Assembly (NCBI RefSeq): GCF_015706575.1
Contig: NW_024037057.1
Location: forward strand, 8,985,203 to 9,049,202
Origin: Patiria miniata
Lineage: Eukaryota; Echinodermata; Asteroidea; Valvatida; Asterinidae
Direction of reading: 5' to 3'
DNA length: 64,000 nt
Shown here: piece by piece, positions 25,901 to 40,900 of the stretch
Layout: every line of letters begins with the position of its first letter
Position numbering within the stretch: position 1 is the first letter of the stretch
Position numbers and translations under genes: made by a program
Notes under the pieces: generated by a model
The model's database searches: none
The model's input: the letters and a program-made list of their open reading frames with translations, nothing else
Told to the model about the DNA's origin: nothing

Positions 25901-28900
25901 CCAAAAAGGTTCGCATTGTTCCAAATTCCTGGTACAACACTCTCCCGTGCATGCGTGTAGAAATACTAGGCTGTCCTCTCCAAGGTAAGGCCATTCTATT
26001 TTCTTTCTGAAACAATTTCTCTGAATAATTCCTGAAATAATCTGGCGTTAAGTTGTAGCCCCAGAGCCTTTAAAAGCTTACAGCCTACATCGGAAAAAAA
26101 ATACTCGGATAAGAAGTTACACTCCGTGTGCTTCTGCAGGATGCATATAAAATCAATTTCACTTTGCTAACCGTTATCTCGTACAAATGTACATTCAATT
26201 CCCCCAAACGAAATTTGCTTCAGAAAAACAGTACAGTGGTTGTGCCGCAGAAGGCTTCTAAAAAAAAAAAACTCTCTCGATTCTTTATCAGAGGTTGGTG
26301 AAATTTGCGGTGAGGGCGCTGTTCAATTCAATGGTTCTTGCATCGGATCTGTGAACAACAAGCGGAGCGACGCCTGTGACGTCATCTTTGCTGAGGGCGC
26401 CAGACTCCTCAAGATCACATCCCGGGCCTCTCAGGACTTCATCGCGCAGAATTTCCAGGCACTTCGCATTGAGCATGTGTCAGAGTACATCATTGGTCTG
26501 AAGCCAGACACGCGCAACGCCTCGGCCAATCAGCTGTTCCGTTGGTGGGACGGCACCCCGATGACGTATCAGAACTTCTTCAGTGTCGACAACGTCTTTG
26601 ACGATGGGGAGGAACTCTGCGTCGCCATCGATATTGCCAGTAGGTTCAGATGGCGGATAGTTGAATGTGGAGAGACTCAACACTACCATGCCACGATGTG
26701 TCAAAAAGGTAGGTTGCATAACATTTATCGTTTGAAATTCGCGGCACAATGTTAAATCTTAATCATATATCACGTCATTGTTTTTAACGTCTCTCTTCAG
26801 ATATAAATGAGTGTTCTCGTCTTGGGGTTTGCCCCTCTACCTGTGAGAACATACCCGGTGGCTACTACTGCACATGCCCACAGGGTTACTTCTACAAAAA
26901 TGACGAATGCCATGGTAATATCTCGCTGCATGTTATCTTAGGCCAAAAAAAAAAAAAATCGGTCTCTGGTCAGACCAAAGTTCCGGAATTGACGCGGCCA
27001 AAGTTCCGGAATTGACGCGGCCACGCGGCTTTTTTTTTTTTTTTTTTTTGCCTTTTTTGTCTTTTTTTTCTTCAAGCTTGGATTGTACAGACAAGGTGGG
27101 TACTATTTTGCTTTTTTGGTGTCCTCATGTACATTAATGTCCTCCATAATTTGCCTTGGTGCTTTCGATCATTTGCCTTGGTGCAATTTCCCATTCCTTG
27201 GTACTCTTTGGTAAAAAAAAATTGAGGAGGTGCGGAAATAGAGGGCGCTGTTGGAGCTACCGCGGAACATTTTGGAAAAAAAAAAGATCGACGCGCATGA
27301 TTAAAATCGACGCGCGCGCTGACCAGAGACCGACTTATTTTTTTTTTTGGCCTTACTATATTTTTTTTCAGTAAAGTAGTTGGTGTAGGATTTTAGATTG
27401 CATTTGGTTGGCGTAATATTCAGAATTATTTGTGTTACCTTTTCGCGTTATACCTCGTTAATCCGATTTAAGTATGGTGATTTTTTTAATCTCTTCCAGA
27501 AATATGCAGCCAGCTTGATTTAGACAACTCGGATTCAACGGTGGTGCAAGGTGGACAAGCGTTTTGTCTTATTCTTCCCACTGGGAATGAAAGCCGACTT
27601 GAAGCTGAGGCTACGTGCGACACTTTCTTCAGCAACGTGACAGAAATTAACGAATTATCTCAATTAGAGGTTAACGTTTATTTGAATGACTTAATACTTG
27701 GTTAATCTAACTTTTATCCAAAAAAAACCATTCGTCGAATGCTTAGGTATCAGTGTGCTTACAGAATTATATCTACAGTTTTCATGACAAACTTTTTTTG
27801 CCATTTAAGTGTTTAACTGTTTAGTATCTAAAAACACTGAGATATTTATTTAGTAATATTTGTCCCCTTTTGCAATTAGTTATCGCACAAGATATGGATA
27901 AATGGTATAAGTGACAGTGACACCGACGACTGTTCCGTGGCCAGAGTGAATAACGATTCGACTTTGGAAATCTTGGAAGAGAATTGCAACGAGACTTTTC
28001 CGTTTGTTTGCACAAGAGGTACAAATGAAGAGTTAACCTTCCGAGCAGCCCAACGGTAGTTTAATAGTCCACGTACATTTTCCAAATATGGGCATAATTT
28101 TTTTTCAATGGGCCAATTAGGCCAAGCTTCGATGTAATCCTCACCCCTACTATACACCACAAGCCTGTAGACTCCCATTGGCCAGACCCCTAGCCACTCC
28201 GGAGTAAGGAGTGTTGAAAGACAGAAGCCAAGATGGCGCCCAATGCCTTTGTGCAGTAATGGGAGATCTTAGTGGCCAACCCCTAAGTGCCGCCGATCCC
28301 TTCGAGTCAACCCTTCGTGCCGCCAGGAGCCCAGACAGGTTGTAAACAATCCCTGGCCATTTGAATGACCTATATCTTGTGCATGTATTGGCATGCCACG
28401 GTTATTGACCTATAAACACATGTGGTGATAAAATTCTCCACGTGGTTCCACGGTGTGATTTTTTGATAAGCTGCTCCGAGGGTTAAAATTTATAAATTCA
28501 AAATTACTTTAGAACTCTTGTGAGCGTTCAAAACAACAGCGCTAGACACGTGCCAGTGATATTTCAAACTGTCCATGCATTATCTGACACTCTATTTGTG
28601 AAATTAAGTATGTAATTCAAACTGTTTGTGCATGGATATTTATGCGAAAGAAATCAAATATTCTCCTCTTGTTCGCTTTTTCCAAAAGCTTTCACCGATG
28701 TGCGATGTGGAGAGATGCTGCAAAATAACATAACGAGCAAAGGAACAAACGATACGTTCGGCTACATCCGTTGTCTCAACTACCCACCGTGGTATAACTC
28801 TGGTTCCAGTTTTGAAATTCATATCCAAGGACCAAGCCATCTAGTCGTCAGGTAATTTGTTTTAGATTTACTCTACTATGTTTATTTTTAAAATGTAAAA

Positions 28901-31900
28901 ATAAATTAATGAATGAACATTTGCCAAATATACATTTTATTTTATTTTTGAGGGCGTGTCCTGAACATAATTTACTAAAAACCAACCGGCATGCATCATG
29001 TATCCGATTATATTTTCCGGACGATGAGAAAGCACCTGCATACTTGGGTTGAAAAAAACTGCCTTGAGCCGGAGTGGAACCTACGACCACTGAAACTAAC
29101 ATTGATCCATCAACTGAGCTATTCAGCCGTATGCTGGTGGTCTGCCACTATCATGAAAGATTACCTGCGCAGAGAATAACTTCAATAAGCCACAGATTGA
29201 GCAAGAAGTAAATGAAATATTTTCTCCGCTTTTGTTTTGCAGGTTCAATTTTCTGAAGATGAATTTACGTCGGGGCGTTGGGGCGGACGAGTGCCTAGAC
29301 TCCCTGACGATCGTGGACGTAATTTCCACATTAGCACGACAACTCGTCAGGGGCCGGTACTGCGGCACCAGGGAAAACCTGGAGGTCATCACCAGGTCAA
29401 ATGACGTCACCGTTACCCAGGAAATGGGCGAGTTGACGGCGGGAATGGCGCTAGAGTTGGGGTTTGTCGCTTTCTATGAAATGATCGGTAAATGTCTTTA
29501 ATTCCATACGTTATTGCTTTATAGTATTGCTTTAGTTCGCTAATCAGCCCTAATGTGCCGGTGCGAATTACCATTTCACTAATTCCAAAGATGCAGGAAT
29601 ATAGTTACAAATTTGTTACAAATGACCTTTCCGGGATAAAGAGATTGTTAGCGTTAATAACCCAAGTCGATTTGAGCACATTTTTCAAATTCATACGTTT
29701 GATGAGGCAGTCGTTAACTAACAATGTTGCGTTTATAATTGCGCCGTTTTGTGTTCTGATGGTTTTGTTTCATTTCCAAAGATTGCAGCGTAAGATTGTG
29801 CGATTTGGGATGCGGCGGTACGACCAACCCAAATGGCACCAGTGGTAATCTGACGACGCCACATTTCCCTGCAACGCTGCCCCCGTTCAGCATCTGCAAG
29901 TGGAACATTCACGTGACACCCGGCAAATACGTCAGGCTCTCCTTCCCAGAATTCCTGGTGGTGGACCGTGATGACGTCACGGGACATTGCCTGGATACCG
30001 TCTACGTGCTGGATGGTCCCGCCCAGTATGATCCGACGGCTGTTTCGACGGCCATCTGCGGCAAAGCGCCTCCATTGATTCTTACTGATAGCTCGAATAT
30101 TTCTGTGGTCTACTGGACGGGACTCGAATCACAATCCCTTGGCTTCCGTGCGGAGTACACAGTAACAGGTGCGAGCTTGAAACAGTTTTTTAAACAAAGA
30201 CAAACTAAATATTTTATTCAGGTGAATGCAGCCATCACACAGAGTACATCTATTCGTTGGAAATTAAGGACAAAGTCAACTTACTGCAGCACTGTACGCT
30301 TCTATCTTCAGGATTGGAATAATTCGGTACGAAAAAGAATTCGGGTTATCTCGACGACGATCCTGATTTCAAAAATGAAATGTCCAAAAAATGATCTGGA
30401 TTTACGTATAATTTCGTCTTTGGTCTACTTCACTTTCATAGCTATAGTGAAATAAGATTAAGAGTTATAGAATTCAGATTCGTCAACATGTCAATGAGCA
30501 TGGTACAAAAGCTCATCTGTTCTCTCTTAAATGTTATCCCCAGATCTTCCAGGATGCAGCGTGGGATCCCACAATGCCTCCGAACTGATCAAGTGCAACT
30601 TTGACGCCGCTGTTATCACAAGTCCGGGCTACCCGTACCACTTCTCCCACAAGACGCGCCACACTTGGCAGATCACCACCTCGCCAGCAACTTACATCCA
30701 GCTGGTCTTCCACGAGTTCCGCGTGCCGTCGGAGCAGGAGTGCGAGTTCAACTACGTCGCCGTCTACGACGGCCCAGCTGCCGATGGCGCCACCGCTGCT
30801 TTACTCGGAAGATACTGCGATGGTGTCATCATACCAGAGAGGATGTATTCTAGCAGGAACAACCTCGCCTTGAGCTTCAGAACGGATAGCCCACTGGGTT
30901 CAAACAGTCAAGAAAGCACAGGCTTCTATGCTGTCTATCAGACATTACGCTTTGAGGCAGCGGTGACTGAAAATGCATCGAATAGTGGTACATGAGCATA
31001 TCTCTTCAAAAAATAAATTAGGCTCCAAAGAAGTTGTTATTCCCCTGTAAATTTTGTCGTAACTTTTTGCCTTCACAAACTACCGTACTAAATAACACCA
31101 TTATTTAACTTGGTGTACGTGTTTTGTCTTTGCAACAGTTTGTTTAAACAGAATGTGCTTGTGTTTGAATCCCTCGTGTAGACTATGTGGGTGTTTAAAG
31201 ACACACTTTTCACTTTGTCAAGTTGTACCAACGGTTACATCAATGCATTTTCCCCTAGTGCTGTATCTGTGTAGTATTATGGCAAGTGTAGCCCTGGTAT
31301 GTGCATGTGAAGAGCAACTGAACTTTATGGTAGTTTATTCATCAACTCAACAATTCCGATTGAGTCAAATTGGTATATTATTTCAGATTACCTTTGTCCC
31401 GACGGGTGGGACCGCTATCGTGGGCACTGCTACAGATTTTACAATCAGTCGGACAATCTGCGATGGACGGACGCGGAGATGCAATGCGTTAACGACCAGT
31501 CACACCTCGTCAGTATAAGGGATATTAAGGAAGTGAACTATATCCACGGCATGCTGACGTCCGAGTGGTACACAGCTCTGTTAGATACTTACATTGGTAA
31601 GCACTTGATATTATACAAATGCAACGGGGTGCCGGGAGTGTGGCCTAGTGGTTAGGGTTTGTGAGTCATGATCAGTGGGTCAGGGGTTCGAATCCAGTTG
31701 CTGAACATGTGTTGTTTCTTTTGGCAAGCTTCTTCATCCCCACTTGCCTCTCTCCACCAGGAGAATGAATGGGTACCGGCATTAGCTGGGGAGTAACCTG
31801 CGAGGGACTAGCATCCCATCCAGTGGGAATAGAAATATTCTCAGTCGTTTCCTGACACTGAAACCGGAGATAAACGCCGGCCTGTTGGCCACATTGACTC

Positions 31901-34900
31901 TTGACAGACTTTTTATTTTGGAAACAGAAGAGAAACTGGAGTCCAGTTTCGCCCATGAGCTACATGGAAAGCTTTTTCTTTAAACGGGTATCTGTGTTCT
32001 AATTTTTGTGTTCTCTAGGACTGACTGATGGGTTATCGGAAGGACATTTTCGTTGGACCGACAGGTATCCTATGAGTTATGCAGATTGGTATATACCAAG
32101 AACGTGAGTCAAACTTATTGTTTAAATTGTTAAAACCCATTCAGTTTAAACTGTGATTAAGTAAGCAACGAATTCACATGCCTCCAAATCTCATGGTCAT
32201 ACTTAGACTACTTACTTACTTACCGACAACTTTCATTTTCCTTGACGAGAATGCGCACGCGCACACATCATTTTTGGTTAGCATCGTACAGAACGATTGA
32301 AAAGAGGGCTAAGTTATGATAAATATTGTTCCCAAAAATCTAATCACATTTTTGATGGATGTACTACAGGATTTCGTCAGGCAAACGGCCGCAACCAGAC
32401 GGGGACGTGCTGGAAGACTGCACAATGATCACCCTACACAGCATCCGGTCTACGGCTAACTGGCATGACGTCTCATGCGCCTCAAAGGATGCTCGGCAGT
32501 TCATCTGCAAGAAACCAGCAGAGTTCATTGGTACATTCACTGGTAAGCGTCAACCCTTTCGTTGGGAACATTCATATTCATTTAGGACTTGGTCCACTAA
32601 CTAGACTAGTTCGCCAACCGTAACTTTATGTTGCCTGTATGCGTCCTAAGTTATCTGTGATTTAGTTTTCTTTCTCCGCGAAAAAAAAAAAAATTAATTT
32701 TCCATTCTCTATTTAGAAACAGTATCGAGTACCAATGCTCCACATGCTGACGACATGACTTTGAGTCAGGAAGGTAATTGATTATGATTTACTGCTACAC
32801 ATGAATTTGATTATTGTTGACATTGTTGTCTTTAAGGAAATAACAAGTCTGTGAGCTTCTTACACTGTAAAACACTGTTGGGCAATGTAATTTACCCAGC
32901 TTTGGTATGAAATTACCCTATATTGGGTTGAATTGGGTAAAAACTGTCAAACTATTAGGAAGAATTTGCCCAAGAGTGTAGGCAGTTGATAATTCGACCA
33001 GCATTGGTCGAATTATTAACCCATTTTGCGCAACTTTTTTTTTACAGTGTACACAATAATGGCAGTGAGAGGGGAATATAATTAGGGCCTACCGGTGATT
33101 TTGAGTACCAATTTAGAGTTACAAATTTAGCGGAGCAAGGCTTACCACTTGCTGGAACACAACTGTGTCTTGTGAAAAAGCTGTTTTAAAGATAATTAAG
33201 TTAGAAACATGCAAGTAAAGTTTATTTGTTATATGGTCTCGTTTTTACCAGTCATCTTAATCTCAAATCATCTAGAAATGCAGAGCGAGTGCGGGAAAAT
33301 CTTGAAACGATGTGACAACGGAGAATGCACGCAACTGCCGTATAGTTGCCCCAACCAGTCAGGTGATCAGTCAGCTGTACAGACACGTGGTCCATCCCGT
33401 GCCCAAGTCGTTCAAGTGGAGGCTTCAGACGATGAGTTTGTGTGTTCGACCACTGGCGAGCGCATCTCCATTTCATTCTACTGTGACAATGTGATCCATT
33501 GCGCTGACCGGTCGGACGAGACGGCTTGTGGTAGGGGATTGCATGAAATAATGTCGTATGAAATATAGAGAGCCTTAGGTAATTATTATAAATTAGCCGA
33601 AAGAGGAAACATTTTCTTATGCTAAAGATCGAAAGGTTTTCTAGCTTTTTATGATTTTTTTTTGCATGCACTGATTAATTCTTCGTCAGATTATCCACTG
33701 TGCGGACTGGAGGAATACCAATGCAGCAACGGCCAGTGCGTCGACAAAAGCAAACGATGCGATCTGATTGAAGACTGTGCAGACAGTACGGACGAGTCAC
33801 TCTGTGGTAAGGACTGCATGTCTGTCGCATATCAAACTCTTGGTGGCAGCAAACTCACTCTACTAGTTTGCACATTTCAGACCCATGGTGGCAGCAGACT
33901 CGTTTGACCTATTTACTTGGCTATGGCTGGATTTACTTGGCTACGGCTGGCAGAAATGCATGCACCTATAGAAGCGCCTGAATCCACTTCCAAAAGACGC
34001 GTGTGTTACTGTTGGTCGCCGCCAAGTAATTTGGAACCAGTCAAAGGTCAAGCGAGTCTGCTGCCACCAAGAGTCTGAAATGTGCCAGGCATCTAATACG
34101 GTATATAATGCAATTCAGAAGCGGCCTTTGTTTCTCTCCTCATGCGTTCAAGCATTTTAAAGCCGGTGTTTCGTGGTTCCATATCTACTACTGCACTTCC
34201 AACGTGGCCGGAGTAGTAATCTTTTAATTCTTGCCACTAGTGTAAGATTCTTTTTCTTCCAAAACGTTTTCTTATTCTGTCAGCGATGTGTAATCGTGGA
34301 TTCCAGTGCTACGACGGTACATGTCTGTCAGAGGGAGCAATCTGTGACGGGATGAAGCATTGTCCTGGTACTCGATGGGAGGATGAACCATCCGATTGTT
34401 GTAAGTTATCAATAAGTCGTAACAAGTGCCCACAAGTCCTTATAAAGTTCATCACAAGTCGTCAAGTATCATGTTTTAGTCCTAAACTAACTAAATGAAA
34501 TGTGACAAGCGCATTTTTCGATATTGTTTATTTCTTTTTCATATTGAATAGAAAAGTTTATATATATAGTTTTTTTGTAATGATTGTCTGTTTGGTTTTA
34601 TTTTAGGGCGTGAATGTGATATTACATATCAACTCACATGCAACAACGGCGCATGCGCCAATCTGTCCACAACTTGCCTTTATGACTTCGATGAGTATGG
34701 CCTGCAGGTTGGATGCCGTGATGTCACACATTTGCGTTTTTGTGGTGAGCTGACAATGTTTTCTTTGAAAAAAGCTTAATGAATTTTGCTTGTAAGATTG
34801 AAAAGGAATTCTTCGTATTAACTGGAATTTTCTTTTGTTCTTCTTCTGTCTTAACTCAATTGATCATACAGCATGATAAGATTGCCTTACGTTGAATGGC

Positions 34901-37900
34901 AAAAAAGTTTGACTGGTACTAAATTGGTGTATTAATAATAATTTTTTTGAAAATTTCTTTGCAGAATCATTCGAATGTCCTGCATGGACACTAAAATGTC
35001 CTTCTTCCTATTGCATCCCACTGCGCATGCGTTGTGATGGTAGATTCGACTGCCCGAACGGAGAAGACGAACTGCATTGTGGTAAGTTGGATTGGGAAGT
35101 TTGATAAAGGAATTTTGGTTGACTAGTGGTTGATTTGTGACGTAGGTTGCGCCTGCACGGTTATGGTAAAGTGTGAAAGTCGTCCTTGTCAATACGTTCC
35201 TGAAACTTCCTGCCCTGGTTCCCTGCCATTCTATTCTTTATAATAAGGCTGCATTAGAAACCAGCGATGTGATCAAAGTGTGTTGGCTAGTCTCAAATCA
35301 TCGATTAGACCAGTCCAATGTCTATTTTGTATAAATTTTTGGTTAGAATTATCAAACTTTTCCCTCGTTTGAAATTTTATAATTTTCTCATCATTTGCAC
35401 ACAGATGAATTCCACTGTCCTGGAGCATACCGTTGCCATGGTGCTTCGTATTGTGTCTGGCCAGATAAAGTCTGCGATGGTGTTGCTCAGTGTCCGGAAC
35501 GCGATGACGAATTCTACTGCGGTTTGTGAAAATTAACAGATTGAGATGATAAATTGTCGAGATTTTGTTTTGCGATAAACCTTGACTTGTACTCTTTGAG
35601 GGCACAGACAGTAGAGTTCTACCATGATAATAAAAAACGTTTTCTTGCGGCCCTTTTTTCTCTGTTTTGATATAGATGTAACATGCCCTGATGGTTGCCG
35701 TTGTCATGGTTACTCAGTGGAATGTGATGGTATAGCTTGGTCGGCATCGGTTGCATCTTTGCTTCCAAATAAGGCCAGGCTCATGTAAGCATTTCAATTA
35801 ATAAATTGTGGCAGTTTGACATGTAAATTACCATTATTTGTGCACTCTAATGCACTAAAATGCAACTGTGACGATAGATTAACAACAATGTAAACAAGAG
35901 ACGTTTAGATCTGAATTGAACATGTTGATTAATATCACTATGAAATTGTACTACCAATCGTTATTGTCTTCATTGTTACAACAGCAAATTAAAATCCTTA
36001 CAACATAGTGAAGGGACGAGACGTAGGCGAGATGTCATTGAAACAGCAGAAACAATACTACACTTCGATCTGGGAGATTTTCCCTATCTGGCGAACCTGT
36101 AAGTTCAACCCGAATACCAATCAAGATCATTCAATTAAATTTATGCACAAAGCAACTCGTGGTAATAACATGCAGACCTAATTATTTTATCCATGCGTTC
36201 TGTTACAGAGACATCCCACATAACGGTATACGCGAAATCCCATCGGGAATTTTCAAGAATTCAACGAATTTGTTGAAATTGTAAGTATAATAAGCTTTTC
36301 AATTTTTGTTCCAAATTAAAAATTATTATATTTAAATAAGCGCCTATTTTGCTTACCACAGTTCCAGTTATTTATCGCCAAACCTGAAGTAGGCCTAAAG
36401 CATGAAAATGGATCGTACAACTGAATGCTTGAAAGTATGTTGTTCCCGTTCCTTGGAAATACAAATCACAATGTAGTACATCAAAATACATATGTTACAT
36501 GTTTTTTTGTTCAAGTCTGACACTTAATGTGGCGCTACTAAAGAATCATCTGTTTAATGTCACGTTATTTGCAGATCACTTGCATTCAATCAGATCCATC
36601 ATCTAGAGCAACACACATTCCAAGGACTGAGACGTCTTGTATTTCTGTAAGTCCAATACATTTTAAGTAAATATTATTCATGAGGCATTTCTTGAATAAA
36701 AAAGAGAATAAATTAATGTTTTCCTTATTATATCAACCTTCTGCCCCCTAATACTACTGCCCACCACGAACATTGTAATTTTAACTTATGACAGTTTCGT
36801 AATACCGGGAATGGGTCATTAGGGAGATTTTCCCATAAACTTGTGCACAACATTTTTCAAACTTAAATGTGCCCTAACCCAATATTCCCTTGTCCTTTTT
36901 CCACGAATTTCGGTATGTGTACTAATTAGACCACGGGCAACAAATATAATCCAAATGCGACAAAAAACTTTCGCCTGTAAAGGGGGGCTGTGCCATTAGG
37001 GAGACAGATGTGTCTCCCTATTGACCGGCGTCTCCCTATTACCGAAGAAATTACGATAACGTGTCTCCCTAATGGTACATTTAGTAATATACCGTAATGC
37101 CGAAATTTCATGATGATTCATTTTGATCTCATGCAGGAACTTAACTGGGAATCCTTTGACGCTAATTGACAGAGGGGCATTCATTGATCTTAATGTCCTG
37201 CCATCACTGTGAGTACATTATTTTTACGTCACGAATCGTAATATTTTATGAATCGGTCCCTATGACAAGACATTTTCTTCATTGATAGCTTTCCGTTCCA
37301 GACTTTGGCCAACTCTATCTCCTTGTTTTGATTTGCACATAGTTCTACGACTGTCCGTTTCGGGAACCATCATCCATTTATGGTATTCAGACTTGCAGAT
37401 ATATCAAAACAATTGACTATTTCATGTAAAAAGCACAGTTCTCTTATACGTTGTGTTACTGTCCTTTTCACCATGCATGCTCTGTTTCAGTCTTGATCGT
37501 TTGTATGTGTGATTATTTTCTTATTATTTTCTTTATTCTCGTCAGGGAACTATCAGACCTTCCGATAGACACGCTGGTTGAGGAAATGTTTCAAGGTCTG
37601 GATTCGTTGGAAAATCTGTAAGTCATCACCAACATTTTGTAAACGAATATTTATTCTTGTTAGGCCCAGTTATTCTTTTTGTTTCATGTTATTAGAATTA
37701 TTTGGTTGCGCGCTACTTCTTTCTATATATAGTTTATTTAATCTGAACTAACCAAATGTCGTGCTCTGCATCTACCGCCATATCGCGAATCCATTGTCTA
37801 AAATCCGTTTGAATTATTTCGTTTTACTCAATGTCTTAGATCCCTTTACGGTTCTTCCCTGGTGAACATCGAACCAAGGGCGTTTGTTGGTCTGGGTAAC

Positions 37901-40900
37901 CTCAATATGCTGTGAGTAGTTATTTATTTTTCTCTCAGATCAAGTTTGTTATGCTGTTAGGTTGCAGTCAGTGCAGGTTATACTTACGGTACGAATGAGG
38001 ACTTTGAACAGTGTGTTACCTTATAGCAATAAATCCAAGGACCTGATTCCAAATCCTGGATAGTTTTCATATATGAACCAATTATGTGGACTCGTTAATA
38101 AAATGTTAAAATCACAGTCCCACATTGTTAATAATGCACGCGTCCTCGGTAGTGTAGTAGAATCAGACAATAACGCTAAGGACCGCAGCAAAGTACTCGG
38201 GTCCTCGGTAATAAAGTTAAGCCGAACTGTATGCTTAGTGTAAGGAGGTCGGTTGTAGCTCACTAGTTCTGTGCATAATTTTCTTAATTTTTTTTTTCGC
38301 AGAGACGTTCGTCACACGTCCATACAAAACGTTGCTGAGAATATGTTCCTCGGGTTGGATCGATTGCAAACTTTGTAAGTACAGGAAGGATTTGAGCTTT
38401 GGGTAACTTTTCATCCATGTTTTTTTCAAATCCGAATTTTGGCAGCGTAGTTTCTTAATATGTACATTTCTCTTGTCGTAACTACAGGTTTTCTGACAGG
38501 TACGTCTTTTGTTGTCTGATTGGTGACATAGAAGAATGCACACCACCGCCGGATCAGTTCTCCTCGTGTGAGGACCTCATGCGCAACAACATACTGCGCA
38601 CCTTCATCTGGATCCTCGGTATCAGCTCACTGCTAGGCAACACCCTGGTCCTTCTCTACCGTCTCAAGAGAGGCGGGAACAACGAGAAGAACAAAGTCCA
38701 AGCGTTCCTGATTCTCAACTTGGCAGTGTCAGATTTCTTGATGGGTGTGTACATGTTAATCATCGCCAGTGCCGACCTGAGATTTAGGAACGTCTACATC
38801 TTTCACGCGGCGGAGTGGGAGTCGAGCGCCCTCTGTAAGCTTGCAGGTCTGATCTCAGTCCTGTCCAGCGAGGTGTCGGTCATTATGTTAGTGGTCATCA
38901 GTCTGGATCGGTTATGGTGCGTCATGTTTCCACTCAAGAATAAATACTTTGGTATCAAGTCGGCCAGAGTGGTGGCAGCGGTGGGATGGACAGTGATGCT
39001 CGTGGTAAGCATCTTACCTGTGCTGGGCCTGTCGTACTTTGCCGGGTCCTTCTACGGTCGGACCGGAGTGTGCCTCGCTCTCCCACTCACCCAGGACAAG
39101 CTCCCGGGCTGGGAGTTCTCCGTCTCTTTCTTTCTCTTCTTCAACGTCATCTGTTTCATCCTCATCTTGATCTGCTACACGGGGATCTACCTGACGGCCC
39201 GTCGCACCTCTCGCAAGATCCGGTCAAGCATGAAGTCGCAGGAGATGAAGATGGCGGGAAGGATGTTCCTGATCTTATTCACGGACTTTCTGTGCTGGAT
39301 GCCCGTCATCATCATGGGAATACTCTCTCTGGCTGGAGTGCTCGTTATACCAAGCGTGGTCTACGCATGGACAGCCGTCTTCATCCTTCCTATGAATAGC
39401 GCCCTCAATCCTTATCTTTACACAATATCTGCCATGCAGTTGAGGAATAGAAGAGTCGGAGTAAAAAGGGCCAATACAATCGGTAAGAATTCAAAACGAT
39501 GAAACTCGGCTCCCTGAGTGTAACAAAAGGGGGCGCTCTGCAAAATGGAAACGAAATTAGCTGAAATACTCTTCGCTGGTTCACAGGCGTCATTTATCGT
39601 GTGTGATAATCTACATGCACAAGCGTGCACGTGGTAATGGTAGGGGCGGATCCAGCTTTGGATAAAGGGGGGAGGGTTGAACTACCAAGAGGTAGTTTAG
39701 CAGGCATTTGCTGTGTGTGTACGTGTTCATCTTTTCAAATCGAGGGCGAAAAATACCGAAGAACAAAAGAGAACAATATCGTCCACGATTCCCAGCATAC
39801 GTCCGCGATTGGGGTCGGGAACAAAACCTATGGGAGTCATTCTCAAAAGTTAGAGTACAAACAAAAGAGGGACAATAGGACGTCCACGATCGACGGTGGG
39901 TGTGCGTGTGTGTGTGTTTTATATTCCTATTTGTTGCGGCGAAAAGGGAGTGTTTAGAACTTCCCATCCCCCTCTGTAGATCCGCCATGAATGGTACCCG
40001 GCAGTGCTTCAACCATGTCGCCATATTCATGACGGATTTGGGTGTGTTCCCTTATAGGCCTTTCTTTTGTTTGTAAACATTGGCGCCATTTTGTATGGGC
40101 TGCCGTAATTAAGCGCATAAATTGAAGCCGTGGTTGGCAACACATTTTTCCAAAAAAGTCCTCATAACGCCATCAACACACAGTAAAAAGGCATATTTAT
40201 GAAATATTATGTAGGTTTGATGAAAATGATGTATTTTCAAGTATCAAATAATATTTTGGTGATCTGTAATAACTCTTCTTCATTTTTGCAGTGTTGGACC
40301 TTCCATAGTTTTGCAGGCCGTGGTTGGCAAAAATGCAGTTTTCCAACCAAGCGCAGAAAGGACTATATATGTTGCTATAACTTTGATGAAGCCATACTTA
40401 ATTTCTCGACTGCAACCAATATATTGTATTCGCTCTGATCAGTTTCAGGTGATGCCATGAGGAACACCAACGGCTCCCCGCTTCGTTACCGCCTTTTACT
40501 CTCTGATATCACGAGAGGGCAGCAGATGATATGCCTGGAAGGGAACCAGTTAAACCAGCTGGCAACCGAGCTACGCAACACAGTGAAGGGCTTACACAGC
40601 AAAGGGATTTCTGTCGGGGATATCTCGCAGAGCAAGATATTGTTTTACCAGGTATAAATTCAAAGTTGGTCAATCGCTTGTTTTATACAAAACTTAGAAT
40701 AAAAAAATTAAAAATGCTTCGAAATCATCAGAAGATCGTCATTCCTAAATAAAAACTAGGTATTTTGTATCTTTCTTTATACAAAATTAGGTCGAAAGTT
40801 CATCTGCTATGGGTGTTGCGTGGTGTGCGGAGCTGCTCATGCCCAAGGCTGAGGCGTTGTCCGTCGTGAACGTTGGGGGCGCTAGCACAGACGCCTTTGA

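Noticed and set aside
30211-30320. Possible extra exon between CUB 2 and CUB 3
   Set aside because: There is an acceptor-like TTATTCAG, but no phase-compatible donor and no domain match; CUB 2 joins CUB 3 directly in phase.
31672-31956. 94-residue minus-strand frame
   Set aside because: It is the reverse reading of a tRNA-derived SINE also present at 18110-18365.
38986-39399. 137-residue plus-strand frame overlapping the 7TM exon
   Set aside because: Shadow of the 7TM exon in another frame; composition is explained by the real coding frame.
39483-39502. Stop at 39502 as the receptor's only C-terminus
   Set aside because: A strong donor (CGGTAAGAA) precedes it and joins in phase to two further coding exons. 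It remains possible as a short isoform.
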